Below, piece after piece: positions 1 through 10,300 of a stretch of DNA of 64,000 nucleotides. The notes under the pieces are model-generated. The model was given only the letters and a program-made list of their open reading frames with translations, ran no database searches and had not been told where the DNA came from. Origin of the DNA: PCC-7336 sp039817825 (GTDB taxonomy: Bacteria > Cyanobacteriota > Cyanobacteriia > Thermostichales > PCC-7336); assembly GCA_039817825.1 (NCBI GenBank), contig JBCBVA010000001.1, positions 103,476 through 167,475 on the forward strand. Reading direction: 5' to 3'. Every line of letters begins with the position of its first letter. The first letter of the stretch is position 1. The translations under genes and the position numbers were made by a program.

Positions 1-2
1 AA

Positions 3-2579
3 GCACCGGGCTTCGAGGCTGACGACATTATTGGCACGTTGGCGACTACGGCTCCGGAGGGTATGGCCGTACGGGTGCTGAGTGGCGATCGCGATCTGTT
101 CCAGCTTGTGGATGACGAGCGGGACGTCAAGGTGATGTACATGGGGGGTTCGTACGCCAAGCGAACGAACGGTTCGGCCGTGCGCGAGATGGACGAGGCC
201 GCCGTGATTGACAAATTAGGGGTGCGGCCCGACCAGGTGGTGGACTACAAAGCCCTGTGCGGCGATAGCTCTGACAATATTCCGGGAGTCAAGGGGATTG
301 GCGCCAAGACAGCCGTCAAGCTGTTAGGGAGCTACGACACTTTAGACAAGGTGTATGCCTCCCTAGGGGAAATGAAGGGGGCCGTAAAGACCAAGCTGGA
401 GAGCGGCAAAGAGGCTGCCGATCATTCGCAATTTATGGCGCGGATCAAAGTCGATGTGCCGTTGGGGGTGCAATTTTCCGACCTGACCCTGATGGGATTT
501 GACGATGCAGACATCCTGCCGATGCTGGAGAAATTAGAGTTCCAGTCATTCTTAAAACGCATCAACACCATGCAAGAGCGCTTGGGGGGGCGAGTGCTTT
601 CTAGTGAGGGGGCCGCGGCTACAATCACTACCCCAGCTCAAGAGAGCAATGACGGCGATACCTGGTTCTTCACTGCCGAGGACACAGCACAGCAAGAAGC
701 CCTCAAACCCGATCCCATCCAGCCGCAGATTGTCGATACTCCCGACAAACTGCAGGAACTGTGCGATCGCCTCAAAACGTTCACCGACCCTTCGACCCCC
801 GTGGCATGGGACACGGAAACCACGTCGTTGGAACCGCGCGATGCCAAACTCGTAGGGATTGGCTGTTGTTGGGGCGGCGGTTTGGACGAGATGGCTTACA
901 TTCCGGTGGGTCACATTATCCCGGACGGAAGCAGCGGCCAGAACCTCGATTGTCAGAGGGTGCTGGAGCAACTACGGGAGATTCTAGAGAGCGATGCCTA
1001 TCCCAAGGCGTTTCAGAATGCAAAATACGATCGCCTGGTATTCCTGCACCACGGCATTGAGATTCGAGGGGTAGCGATCGACACCATGCTGGCCAGCTAC
1101 GTGCTCAATCCAGAAGACAGCCACAAGTTGAGCGAACTTTCCCAACGATATCTGGGGATTGTGCCCCAAGACTATGGCGATCTGGTGCCCAAGGGAAACA
1201 CCATTGCCGATATCGCCATTCCCGAAGCTGCTGAGTATTGCGGCATGGATGTGTATTCCACCTATTTGTTGGTGCCCAAGCTGAGCGCGGAATTGACTGC
1301 CAATGGCAAGCTGAAAGCAGTATTGGAGTCTGTCGAACAACCCTTAGAGCCCGTGCTGGCGGCCATGGAAACCTGTGGAGTGGGCATTGATGTGGCTTAC
1401 CTGCAGGAGTTTTCCGCTCAGCTCGGAACCGACCTAGAGGGGATTGTGAACCGAGCCTACGAGCATGCGGGTGAAACGTTTAATCTGGGGTCCCCCAAGC
1501 AACTGAGTGAGTTGCTATTTGAGAAGCTCGCCTTAGACACCAAAAAGTCCCGCAAAACCAAGCTGGGGTACTCCACTGACGCTGCCACCTTGACCAAGCT
1601 GCAGGGCTCCCATCCCGTTATTGATGACATTGTGGAGTACCGCACCCTAGCCAAGCTGAAATCAACCTATGTTGATGCCCTGCCCGCTCTGGTGAGATCG
1701 GACACTCAGCGAGTCCATACGAACTTCAATCAGGCGGTCACCTCCACCGGGCGCCTGTCTTCCTCCAATCCCAATCTGCAAAATATCCCCATCCGCACCG
1801 CCTTCAGCCGCCAAATCCGCAAAGCCTTTATCCCCGAACCCAGCTGGATGCTGGCGGCAGCCGACTACTCGCAAATCGAGCTGCGCATTCTGACTCACCT
1901 CAGCCAAGAGCCTGTCTTGCTGGAGGCATATCGCAATAACGACGATGTCCACAGCCTCACTGCCCGCCTGCTGATGGACAAAGACACCATTACGACAGAG
2001 GAGCGGCGACTGGGGAAAATTATCAATTTTGGGGTGATTTACGGCATGGGAGCCCAGCGATTTGCCCGCGAAACAGGAGTGTCAAACCGGGAAGCGAAAG
2101 GATTTATCGATCGCTTCAATCAACGCTATCCCAACGTATTTGCCTACCTCAGACGGATGGAAAAACAGGCGATCGCTCTCGGATATGTGGAGACCATTCT
2201 GGGACGCCGCCGCCATTTCAGCTTCAATTCCGATGCCTTACGCCGCTTGCAGGGGGTAGACCCCGACAGTATCGACCTCGATAAGCTCAAGCTCACCCGG
2301 TACGATGCCGGTTCTCTGCGGGCGGCCGCTAATGCCCCGATTCAAGGATCGAGCGCTGACATTATTAAGTTAGCGATGGTGAAGCTGCATGAAATTTTGC
2401 AAGATTATCAGGCTCGGTTGTTGTTGCAAGTCCACGACGAACTGGTGTTCGAACTGCCGCCCGAAGAGTGGGAAGAATTACAGCAGGTGATTTGCGACAC
2501 GATGGAAGGGGTGCTGGCCCTAGATGTGCCGCTGAAAGTGGATATCAACGCTGGGGCCAATTGGATGGAGGCCAAATAA
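3..2579 (+). CDS. polA: DNA polymerase I, 5' end cut by window edge
   Basis: DNA-dependent DNA polymerase for Okazaki-fragment processing and repair. The frame is open from the first bases: the residues before the TTG at 39 read PGFEADDIIGTLA, the normal 5'-nuclease core, so the gene begins outside the window and the TTG is not its start. Domains in order are the rest of the 5'-nuclease (to about nt 600), the 3'-5' exonuclease (WDTETTSLEP near nt 805, FQNAKYD, YCGMDVYSTY) and the polymerase with motif A DYSQIEL (near nt 1863), motif B around RRLGKIINFGVIYG, and motif C VHDELVF (near nt 2430). The exonuclease Asp and Glu are present, so proofreading should be active, unlike in Taq polymerase. 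Identification is secure; only the N-terminus is missing. Confidence 0.97.
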   Translation, partial: APGFEADDIIGTLATTAPEGMAVRVLSGDRDLFQLVDDERDVKVMYMGGSYAKRTNGSAVREMDEAAVIDKLGVRPDQVVDYKALCGDSSDNIPGVKGIGAKTAVKLLGSYDTLDKVYASLGEMKGAVKTKLESGKEAADHSQFMARIKVDVPLGVQFSDLTLMGFDDADILPMLEKLEFQSFLKRINTMQERLGGRVLSSEGAAATITTPAQESNDGDTWFFTAEDTAQQEALKPDPIQPQIVDTPDKLQELCDRLKTFTDPSTPVAWDTETTSLEPRDAKLVGIGCCWGGGLDEMAYIPVGHIIPDGSSGQNLDCQRVLEQLREILESDAYPKAFQNAKYDRLVFLHHGIEIRGVAIDTMLASYVLNPEDSHKLSELSQRYLGIVPQDYGDLVPKGNTIADIAIPEAAEYCGMDVYSTYLLVPKLSAELTANGKLKAVLESVEQPLEPVLAAMETCGVGIDVAYLQEFSAQLGTDLEGIVNRAYEHAGETFNLGSPKQLSELLFEKLALDTKKSRKTKLGYSTDAATLTKLQGSHPVIDDIVEYRTLAKLKSTYVDALPALVRSDTQRVHTNFNQAVTSTGRLSSSNPNLQNIPIRTAFSRQIRKAFIPEPSWMLAAADYSQIELRILTHLSQEPVLLEAYRNNDDVHSLTARLLMDKDTITTEERRLGKIINFGVIYGMGAQRFARETGVSNREAKGFIDRFNQRYPNVFAYLRRMEKQAIALGYVETILGRRRHFSFNSDALRRLQGVDPDSIDLDKLKLTRYDAGSLRAAANAPIQGSSADIIKLAMVKLHEILQDYQARLLLQVHDELVFELPPEEWEELQQVICDTMEGVLALDVPLKVDINAGANWMEAK

Positions 2580-2696
2580 TAGATGCTGCCGATCCAAGAT
2601 CGCTTTAGTAACGATCTCGCTACCGGATTGGCTGGGAACCCAGGTTTGCTCTAACGGTTTAGGGTACCTTAGCAAAAGTCCCTGACTCCGAACTGT

Positions 2697-3452
2697 GTGT
2701 CGGCAAAACGTATGGTCAATCGCATCCATCGCTGGTTTGCTGTTGTCTTGAGTCTTGTCTTACTGACAAGCTGCAGTGCAACTCAGTCTTCAGCCAACTT
2801 GGAACAGCAGGTGTTGGATATCATTCGGGCCAACCCCGACATTGTGCTCGAAGCTGTCCAGAGCTATCAAGCAGAACAACAGGCAGCAGCCCAATCTGAG
2901 ACTCTAGCGCAATACGAAGTCGCATTACAGGGAATTGCCGCCGACCCCACGTCCGAAATTGGCCAGTCCCCAACCAAAGGGTCGGAAGAGTTGCAGTACG
3001 TTCTGTACGAATTTTCAGATTTCGAATGTCCGTTTTGCGGGCGATCGCAGCCGGTAATTTCGGAATTTTTAGAGAACCATCCCGAAGTGACCTTGGTTTA
3101 CAAGCATTTCCCCCTCGCTCAAATTCATCCCCAGGCAATACCGGCGGCCCAAGCGTCGTGGGCGGCCCAGCAACAAGGTAAGTTTTGGGAGTACCACGAT
3201 GCCCTATTTGCCAATCAAGGACGGTTGGGAGATGACTACTACGTCGAGCTAGCCAGCGCCCTCCATCTGAATCGGGCAAAATTCGAGCGCGATCGACAAT
3301 CGGCCGCAGACGCCATTCGCCGCGACCTGGAGCTGGGGGAGGCGATCGGGCTCAACGGCACCCCATTCTTTACGCTCAACGGCGTACCACTACCAGGTGC
3401 CGTCCCTGTCGAGGCCTTGGAAACTGCATTGGAGCAGGCAAAAAATGCCTGA
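2697..3452 (+). CDS. DsbA-like thioredoxin-fold lipoprotein
   Basis: Predicted thiol-disulfide oxidoreductase of the DsbA/thioredoxin fold. The N-terminus is basic, then hydrophobic, and ends in a lipobox (LLTSC), so it is probably a lipid-anchored exported protein. The active site CPFC lies at about residues 111-114 in the context FSDFECPFCG, followed by the family's YKHFPL and a late GTPFFTLNG cis-Pro loop. The GTG at 2697 gives 251 aa; the in-frame ATG at 2712 is equally possible and keeps the signal. It follows polA by about 120 bp with no shared operon evident. It probably oxidises or isomerises disulfides in the periplasm or thylakoid lumen; the substrate is unknown. Confidence 0.85.
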   Translation: MSAKRMVNRIHRWFAVVLSLVLLTSCSATQSSANLEQQVLDIIRANPDIVLEAVQSYQAEQQAAAQSETLAQYEVALQGIAADPTSEIGQSPTKGSEELQYVLYEFSDFECPFCGRSQPVISEFLENHPEVTLVYKHFPLAQIHPQAIPAAQASWAAQQQGKFWEYHDALFANQGRLGDDYYVELASALHLNRAKFERDRQSAADAIRRDLELGEAIGLNGTPFFTLNGVPLPGAVPVEALETALEQAKNA

Positions 3453-3550
3453 ACACTAGCAGTTCTTTTTGAAGATCCTTCGACACGAACTTAGCGCCTC
3501 TGAGAGCATGGATGTCTTTCGCCAAATCGTCTCAAGTCTGAGGGCGATCG

Positions 3551-3602
3551 CCCTCATCCCCAACCTTCTCCCACTGCAAGAAAAGGGAGCAAGAGTCCCT
3601 TA
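3551..3602. repeat. Dispersed hairpin repeat, copy 1
   Basis: Begins CCCTCATCCCCAACCTTCTC and continues into AAAAGGGAGCAAGAGTCCC. A related stretch is at 54765-54817. TTCTCCC and GGGAG can pair, giving a short stem. I recall similar 'CCCTCATCCCC...GGGAGCAAGA' repeats from filamentous cyanobacteria. Confidence 0.6.
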
Positions 3603-3648
3603 CCCCTACCCCTATGCTGTCGTTGTGCTGCGAGACCGCTATTCCACT

Positions 3649-3743
3649 TATAGTGCTTGCCATTTCAGTTAGGACAAAGGCTTTTATGCGCAGTCAGGTA
3701 AAGACATAGCTGCAATGTCCGCAGTGCTATGGCCACTGCTATA
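3649..3743 (+). mobile_element. MITE-like element, copy 1 (95 bp)
   Basis: Starts TATAGTGCTTGCCATTTCAG and ends GGCCACTGCTATA. The ends form an imperfect inverted repeat beginning with TA. It lies 2 bp from copy 2 (3746-3840), and my gap-free hand alignment gives 79 of 95 identical positions. There is no coding capacity. Further copies are at 47668 and 61419. The TA ends and small size fit a non-autonomous element mobilised by an IS630/Tc1-type transposase; that link is inference, as no such transposase is in the window. Confidence 0.75.
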
Positions 3744-3745
3744 AA

Positions 3746-3840
3746 TATAGCGCTAGCCATTTCAGTTAGGACAGAGGTTTCTAAGCATCATCAGGGATGG
3801 GCATAGCTGCAATGTCCGCAGTGGTATTGCCACTGCTATA
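3746..3840 (+). mobile_element. MITE-like element, copy 2 (95 bp)
   Basis: Starts TATAGCGCTAGCCATTTCAG and ends TTGCCACTGCTATA, in the same orientation as copy 1 and directly after it. The core CATAGCTGCAATGTCCGCAG is identical to copy 1. The adjacent pair could come from insertion of one element into the terminal TA of the other, or from tandem duplication. Confidence 0.75.
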
Positions 3841-3893
3841 ACCCCATCGAACTGACGCTTATCAACATCGCGAGATCTCTCTGACAACCAAAA

Positions 3894-3918
3894 TTCGCCA
3901 GGGTAGAACCCTGGCGAA
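3894..3918 (-). terminator. Rho-independent terminator of the polysaccharide-export gene
   Basis: A perfect 11-bp stem, TTCGCCAGGGT / ACCCTGGCGAA, with a 3-nt loop. Read on the minus strand it is followed by TTTTGG, and it lies about 70 bp past the stop codon of the leftward gene at 3988. Confidence 0.75.
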
Positions 3919-3987
3919 CGTGATTACTGATAATGAACAGAGGACATCAGAGTCAACCTAAATCCTGCGTTGACAGGCTCTTAGTGA

Positions 3988-5277
3988 TTAATCCCCAAAT
4001 ACACGGTCAATTGTGTTGATGATTCCAAATACAGGAACCACGGGCTCAATCGGCGAAACAACTGTATTCAAACCGTCGGTGAATGTAGCCAGACCCGACT
4101 TGCCAACAATCAAGATATCGTTGTCTTGCAAAGTGGGGTTGGACTCATTGTTGACATCTGCCGCCAGGTCAACAGGCACCTCTTGACGCAAAACAGTACC
4201 GTTGGGGTTCAAACGGATCAGACCCACTTGGTTGGTATTGGCGCGAGGGCGGAGGAAATCTCCACCGACAAACAGCGCCTGATTGAGTGGCGTATTGGCA
4301 GGAACCTGAACTGGCCCAGGAGTATTCACTTCCCCAACAATAATGATGTCAATCGTCTCGGGAGAGAGATTGGAAGAGCTGAGCAGGAACACTTCGTCAT
4401 CGGGGATATCTTCAGATGCTGTCGGAATAAAAATTGTGTCGCCATCAAACACAACGGGGTCGGCAGCAACGCCGTCACCCTGCATCAAAGACCACAGGTC
4501 TACGTCAATCAGTTCGTCAGGACCATCCACACTGGGGCGACGCAACTGCACGTTGCGAATATCGGCCATAGTTGTGATGCCGCCTGCCCGCTGAATCATA
4601 GAAATGACGGTGGGAGCAGTCAGGGCTGGATCGGTGTCTACGGGAGCGAAAATGTGGGGGCCAGGGGTAGAGACTTCTCCCAGAACGGCTACTCGTGGAG
4701 GACGAGCCGTTACGAGAATGACATTGACGATTGGGTTATTGAGAAACTCTGAGTACTGAGTGGTCAGCAGGTCGGATGCTTCCCTCAAAGTCAGTCCCTG
4801 CAATGAAACGCTGCCGAGCAACGACAGAGACACTGTACCGTCGGATAAAACCTGCTGTTCACCACTGAATTCGGGCACATTGAAGATGTCAACAGCGACC
4901 CTATCTCCCGGCCCTAACCGATACTGCCCCTCACTGGCTGTCGTCTGAACGTCTAGACGAGGAATCGAAGGGTCGCTGGGGGTTGTAGATGGAAGAGAGG
5001 GGGTCTCGCTTGTGGATGGAGTCGTGCTGGGGGCAGAAGTATCGGGGAGTGACGGAGTATCTTCGTCCTCTGTAGATGATGCTGGCGGGATACTCGGTAA
5101 AGAAGGGGTGTCGGTTGTGGGGCTATCGATTGTGGACGGTTCTGGAACGGGAGGCAATGTATCCTCCTGAGCTCCTGCAGTTAGTGGCAGGCCGAACGTG
5201 GCTGCCGTCATGAGGCAGGCCAAGGCTGTTGCCGAGCTAAGCAGATTGAAGGGGTTTGATTGGATAGCCATGACCAA
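3988..5277 (-). CDS. Polysaccharide biosynthesis/export protein (Wza/OtnA family)
   Basis: Predicted periplasmic or outer-membrane export protein for exo- or capsular polysaccharide. Residues 1-37 form a signal peptide ending LTAGAQ. Residues 38-110 are a Pro/Ser/Thr-rich linker with repeated PSLPS and TPS. From about residue 112 there is a Poly_export domain (YRLGPGDRVAVDIFNVPEF, NPIVNVILV), then two SLBB-like segments (VAVLGEVSTPGPH and IIVGEVNTPGPV). It has no lipobox cysteine, unlike classical Wza. ATG at 5277 or 5271 are both possible. It stands alone, without glycosyltransferase or Wzc genes, and ends before a good terminator at 3894-3918. The low-complexity linker is unusually long. 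Confidence 0.85.
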   Translation of the reverse strand: MVMAIQSNPFNLLSSATALACLMTAATFGLPLTAGAQEDTLPPVPEPSTIDSPTTDTPSLPSIPPASSTEDEDTPSLPDTSAPSTTPSTSETPSLPSTTPSDPSIPRLDVQTTASEGQYRLGPGDRVAVDIFNVPEFSGEQQVLSDGTVSLSLLGSVSLQGLTLREASDLLTTQYSEFLNNPIVNVILVTARPPRVAVLGEVSTPGPHIFAPVDTDPALTAPTVISMIQRAGGITTMADIRNVQLRRPSVDGPDELIDVDLWSLMQGDGVAADPVVFDGDTIFIPTASEDIPDDEVFLLSSSNLSPETIDIIIVGEVNTPGPVQVPANTPLNQALFVGGDFLRPRANTNQVGLIRLNPNGTVLRQEVPVDLAADVNNESNPTLQDNDILIVGKSGLATFTDGLNTVVSPIEPVVPVFGIINTIDRVFGD

Positions 5278-5783
5278 AGCTTCTGAACTAGTTACTGATG
5301 TTACAGCGTATTTTCGTTAGGGGTGAGACACGCATGTTAACCCCCTGTAACTTATCTACAAACAAGTTAGATGGGAACTGCACGTGCGGCAAGGCTTTTC
5401 TCGGTTCTCCCTAACGGTATAAGCATAGAAACGTAATCGTAGAAATCATGGCATAAAAACGATCGCATTAAAGTAGAACTGACCGGGGCATTGGCTACAG
5501 CCATTGACTGAGGCCAATCTACTGTTGCACCTGGCCCAGTCTGTCGGTGTTCGAGCTGCTTGGCTTGTATGGCGGTTCGTATTCTCAGGCAAACAATGCA
5601 ATACTTCGCAGGTTTCAAACCCTTGCGGGTTAGTAATGAAGTTGCTGAACTAAGTAGCAGTTAGATTCTTGCTGTCCGTTAACAGTTCATTTACCGCTTA
5701 GTTGGGGATGGGGTTGTTAAGATTCAGCCGTTCGTTCTGTCTTCATAGCCTCTATCTGTCCAGTTTTGGCTGGGGTTGCTTCT
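5278..5783. other. Divergent intergenic region, no gene seen
   Basis: About 500 bp between two divergent genes (the export protein and the PLP decarboxylase). It must hold both promoters. I see no convincing hexamer pair, RNA gene or repeat. An 83-codon leftward frame at 5367-5618 has no ribosome-binding site and no recognisable sequence. Confidence 0.5.
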
Positions 5784-7247
5784 GTGAATCGCTCCAACTT
5801 GCCAATTACATCGTTCATTGCTCCCGATCGGCAAAGCCAAGAGAACACTAGACTGTTGTTGCAACAGCTTTGCTCTCTGATTGAGGAGCTGGCAGGCTCC
5901 GCATCAAGTCGCTCGCCCCTCCCTGCCAGTACTCTACAATTTTCATCCAAGATTCCAGCCACTGCTCGCTCTGAGACCGAATTACTGGGGGTTTTGCGCA
6001 CGCTGTGTTTGGCGTCTATGAACCCAGCCCATCCGGGATATGTCGGGCATATGGATTCCATCCCCACCACCATGTCAGTTGTTGGAGACTGTTTGGCCGC
6101 TTTGGTCAATAACAACCTGCTTAGTCGAGAAATGTCGCCCGCGTTCTCTCGGTTAGAGGTAGAGGTTGTCAAACAGTTTGCCGCTGTATTTCAGCTTGGC
6201 GATCGCGCAGGAGGAGTGCTGGTCAGTGGTGGTACCTTGGCCAACTTGCACTGTTTGGCTGTGGCTCGCAATGTGATGCTCGATTGTCATCGTGAGGGGG
6301 TGATTGGGCGAGATCGCCGACCTGTCTTGTTTGCGTCTGAAGTCGCCCATACTTCAATCCAGAAGGCCGCCATGCTTCTGGGGTTGGGAACGGAGGCTGT
6401 TATTCCGATTTCCACAGACGCGAATTCACACCTACTAGTAAGTCAATTGAGAGAGGAAATTCAGCAGGCACTCGCCAATAATCTCCTTCCCTTTTGTGTT
6501 GTGGCGACTGCTGGAACAACAACGACGGGGGCAATTGACCCTCTGCCAGAGATTGCCGAAATTGCCAGGGAATTTCGCTTATGGCTGCATGTAGATGCAG
6601 CCTATGGTGGGGCGATCGTCATGTCAGAGAACCACAAGTATCGTTTGAATGGTATCGAGCAAGCTGATTCGGTAACGTTTAATCCTCAAAAGTGGTTGTA
6701 TGTGGCCAAAACCTGCGCCATGTCTCTGTTTCGAGATGTGTCGTTATTGCGATCGCATTTTCAAATCGCGGCTCCATACATGGCTGAAATGACAGACGAG
6801 GATGGGCAAGCCAGCGTTAATTTAGGAGAACTGAGCGTGCAGGGGACTCGTCATGCAGATGTCCTGAAGCTGTGGCTATCGTTACAGCACCTCGGGCAGC
6901 AGGGATATGCTCAATTGATCGATGAGAGTTACCGATTAACTGACTACGTCCTCAAACTGGTGGAACAACGACCTTTCCTGCAACTTGCGTCGCAGTCAGA
7001 CTGTAATCTAGTTTGCTTTCGCCTAACGGCAAGAGATTCGTTCGGTGATGCGGCTGAGATTGGCAACACAGACCGCCGGAATGCAGAGCTGCAGCACTAT
7101 TTATTGAGTCAAGGATTTTTTCTGTCGTTGCCCCTATACCGCGATCGCCTTTGGTTGCGGATGGTGTTGCTGAATCCGTTTTTGGAAGCGGAGGGCTGCG
7201 ATCGCCTCTTCAGCCACATTGATAAATTTATTGAGCTCGGTTCGTGA
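5784..7247 (+). CDS. PLP-dependent group II decarboxylase
   Basis: Pyridoxal-phosphate enzyme of the glutamate/tyrosine/2,4-diaminobutyrate decarboxylase superfamily. Visible landmarks counted from the GTG at 5784 are VSGGTLANLHCL, VATAGTTTTGAIDPL, LHVDAAYGG with the PLP-binding Asp near residue 271, and FNPQKWL with the Schiff-base Lys near residue 303. The length of about 487 aa matches the family. The GTG at 5784 has a GGGG-rich stretch upstream; a TTG at 5766 would add six residues. The substrate cannot be told from sequence: diaminobutyrate, aspartate (an alternative route to beta-alanine) and aromatic amino acids are all options. metH follows after a 117-bp gap that contains a small GGGTAG/CTACCC hairpin. 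Confidence 0.85.
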   Translation: MNRSNLPITSFIAPDRQSQENTRLLLQQLCSLIEELAGSASSRSPLPASTLQFSSKIPATARSETELLGVLRTLCLASMNPAHPGYVGHMDSIPTTMSVVGDCLAALVNNNLLSREMSPAFSRLEVEVVKQFAAVFQLGDRAGGVLVSGGTLANLHCLAVARNVMLDCHREGVIGRDRRPVLFASEVAHTSIQKAAMLLGLGTEAVIPISTDANSHLLVSQLREEIQQALANNLLPFCVVATAGTTTTGAIDPLPEIAEIAREFRLWLHVDAAYGGAIVMSENHKYRLNGIEQADSVTFNPQKWLYVAKTCAMSLFRDVSLLRSHFQIAAPYMAEMTDEDGQASVNLGELSVQGTRHADVLKLWLSLQHLGQQGYAQLIDESYRLTDYVLKLVEQRPFLQLASQSDCNLVCFRLTARDSFGDAAEIGNTDRRNAELQHYLLSQGFFLSLPLYRDRLWLRMVLLNPFLEAEGCDRLFSHIDKFIELGS

Positions 7248-7364
7248 GAAGAGTCTGGAATCAGTTCGCCTCACTCTGAGCATGAAGAGATTGGGTAGAG
7301 AGCTACCCCAACATCTAGATAGAATGTGATGTACTAAAAGACTTTATTTTTCGCATCTTTCCCC

Positions 7365-10300
7365 ATGACTCAATCCTTTCTAGAACGGCTGCAAGATCGC
7401 GTGCTGGTGTTCGATGGGGCTACCGGTACGTCTCTTCAAGCGCAGAATCTTACGGCTGAGGACTTTGGCGGCCCTGACTTGGAAGGGTGCAACGAATATT
7501 TAGTGTTCTCCAAGCCGGAGGCGGTTGAGAAAGTCCACGTTGGCTTTTTGGAGGCCGGGGCCGATGTCATCGAGACGGATACCTTTGGTGGTACCTCGAT
7601 TGTGCTTGCAGAATACGACATTGCCGATCGCGCCTACGAACTGAACAAGACGGCGGCTGAAATTGCCAAGCAGGCAGCTACTCACTATTCCACTGCCGAT
7701 AAACCCAGATATGTTGCGGGCTCAATGGGGCCGGGGACCAAGCTGCCAACATTGGGGCACATTGATTACGACACGATGGTAGAAGCTTACGTCGAGCAGG
7801 CGGAAGGACTATATGACGGCGGTGTAGACCTGTTTATCGTCGAGACCTGCCAGGACGTACTGCAGATTAAGGCCGCGCTGAACGGCATCGAGCAGGTGTT
7901 TGCAAAGAAGGGGCAGCGGTTGCCGCTGATGGTCTCCATCACGATAGAGCAGCAGGGGACGATGTTGGTGGGCTCCGAGATTGGGGCTGCGCTGACGATT
8001 TTGGAACCCTTTGCTATTGATGTGTTGGGCCTCAACTGCGCCACCGGCCCGGACTTGATGGTGGAGCACATTCGCTATCTGTCCCAGCATTCCCCCTTCC
8101 ACATTTCCTGCATTCCCAATGCAGGTCTACCCGAGAACGTGGGTGGGGAGGCATTCTACAAGCTGACCCCGGATGATTTGCAGAAATACCTGCATCGGTT
8201 TGTGGAAGAGTTTGGCGTTAGCGTGATTGGCGGATGCTGCGGTACCCGACCCGATCACATCCAGTCGCTAGTGGAGACGGTTGAAAATCTCAAGCCAGCC
8301 CCCCGCATCCCCGAACGTATTCCTGCCTCGGCATCCATCTACAGCCCTCAGCCTTACGACCAAGACAACTCATTCTTGATTATTGGGGAGCGTCTGAATG
8401 CCAGTGGTTCCAAGAAATGCCGCACGCTGCTAAACGATGAAGACTGGAACGGCCTGATTTCTCTGGCCAAGAATCAGGTGAAGGAAGGGGCGCACGTTCT
8501 GGATGTGAACGTGGACTACGTGGGTCGCGATGGTGTTAAAGACATGCACGAGCTGGCCTCGCGGCTGGTGACCAGCGTAACATTGCCACTGATGTTGGAT
8601 TCTACCGAGTGGGAAAAGATGGAGGCTGGCCTCAAGGTGGCAGGGGGTAAGTGCTTGCTCAACTCCACCAACTACGAGGATGGGGAAGAGCGGTTTTATA
8701 AGGTGCTGGAGCTGGCCAAGACCTACGGTGCGGGCGTCGTAGTCGGCACGATTGACGAAGAGGGGATGGCGCGAACGGCTCAGAAAAAGTTCGAGATTGC
8801 CAAGCGAGCTTACGATGCGGCGATCGCCTACGGTCTGCCTCCCTACGAAGTGTTCTTCGACCCGCTGGCGCTGCCCATTTCCACTGGTATTGAGGAGGAT
8901 CGCCTCAACGGTAAGGCGACGGTGGATGCCATTCGCCAAATTCGCGACGAGCTGCCTGGCTGTCACATTCTACTGGGAATTTCCAATGTGTCGTTTGGCC
9001 TCAATCCAGCCGCCCGAATCGCTCTCAATTCGATGTTTTTGCATGAGACCCGAGACGCGGGTCTGGATGCGGCTATTGTCAGCGCCAGCAAGATCCTGCC
9101 CCTATCTCGCATCAAAGAAGAGCACCAGAAGGTTTGTCTGGAGCTGATTTACGACCAGCGTCAGTTTGATGGGGGTGTCTGTATTTATGACCCCTTGACT
9201 GAGCTAACGACGATGTTTGAGGGGGTGTCGGCCAAGCGAGATCGCACAGTGGATGCCAATCTCTCGCTGGAGGAAAAACTCAAGCAGCACATCATCGATG
9301 GGGAGCGGATTGGTCTGGATGCCGTGTTGGCAGAGGCACTGGACAAATATCCGCCGCTGTCGATCGTGAACGAGTATTTGCTGGACGGTATGAAGGTGGT
9401 GGGAGAGCTATTTGGCTCCGGTCAGATGCAATTGCCGTTTGTATTGCAGTCGGCTGAAACCATGAAGGCGGCGGTGGCGTATTTGGAGCCATACATGGAG
9501 AAGGCGGAAGGTTCGACGAAGGGAAAAGTCGCGATCGCCACGGTGAAAGGGGATGTGCACGATATCGGCAAAAACCTGGTGGACATCATCCTGACCAACA
9601 ACGGCTACACCGTTTACAACTTGGGCATCAAGCAGCCGGTAGACAACATTATTGCGGCCTACGAAGAACACCAGGTGGACTGCATTGCTATGAGCGGTCT
9701 GCTAGTGAAGTCCACGGCGTTTATGAAGGAGAATTTGTCCACCTTCAATGAGAAAGGCATTACCGTTCCCGTCATCTTGGGAGGGGCAGCTCTGACCCGC
9801 AAGTTTGTGGAGAAGGACTGTCAGAGTGCCTACAACGGTCGGGTGGTGTACGGTCGTGACGCCTTCTCTGACTTGCATTTTATGGACAAGCTGATGGCGG
9901 CCAAGGGGGAGGAGAACTGGCACGATTTGCAGGGGTTCTTGGATGAGGAACCGGTCTCGAATGGTCATGCAGCTGAGATTGAGGATGCAGAAGTCGAGAC
10001 TCCTTCGAAACCTGCAGAACCAGAAGTCATCGATACACGTCGGGCAGAGGAAATTGAACCAGACATCGATCGCCCTCTCCCTCCGTTCTGGGGCTCCAAG
10101 GTTCTCAGCGGCACAGACATCCCTTGGGAGGAAGTGTTTGGCTACATCGATCGCCAAGCGTTAATTGCCGGTCAGTGGCAGATTCGCAAGCCCCGCGAGC
10201 AATCGAAAGAGGAGTTCGAGCACTTCCTGAAGACGGAAATTGAGCCGATTTTAGAGGGGTGGAAGCGGCACATCATTGAAGAAGACTTGCTGCATCCGAA

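Noticed and set aside
3469..3672. 67-codon rightward frame
   Set aside because: It runs through the hairpin repeat and into the first MITE, and has no family similarity.
5367..5618. 83-codon leftward frame
   Set aside because: No ribosome-binding site, no recognisable domain, and it lies in a divergent promoter region.
7248..7364. Possible cobalamin or SAM riboswitch before metH
   Set aside because: The gap is only 117 bp and I see no conserved B12-box or SAM-type motif.
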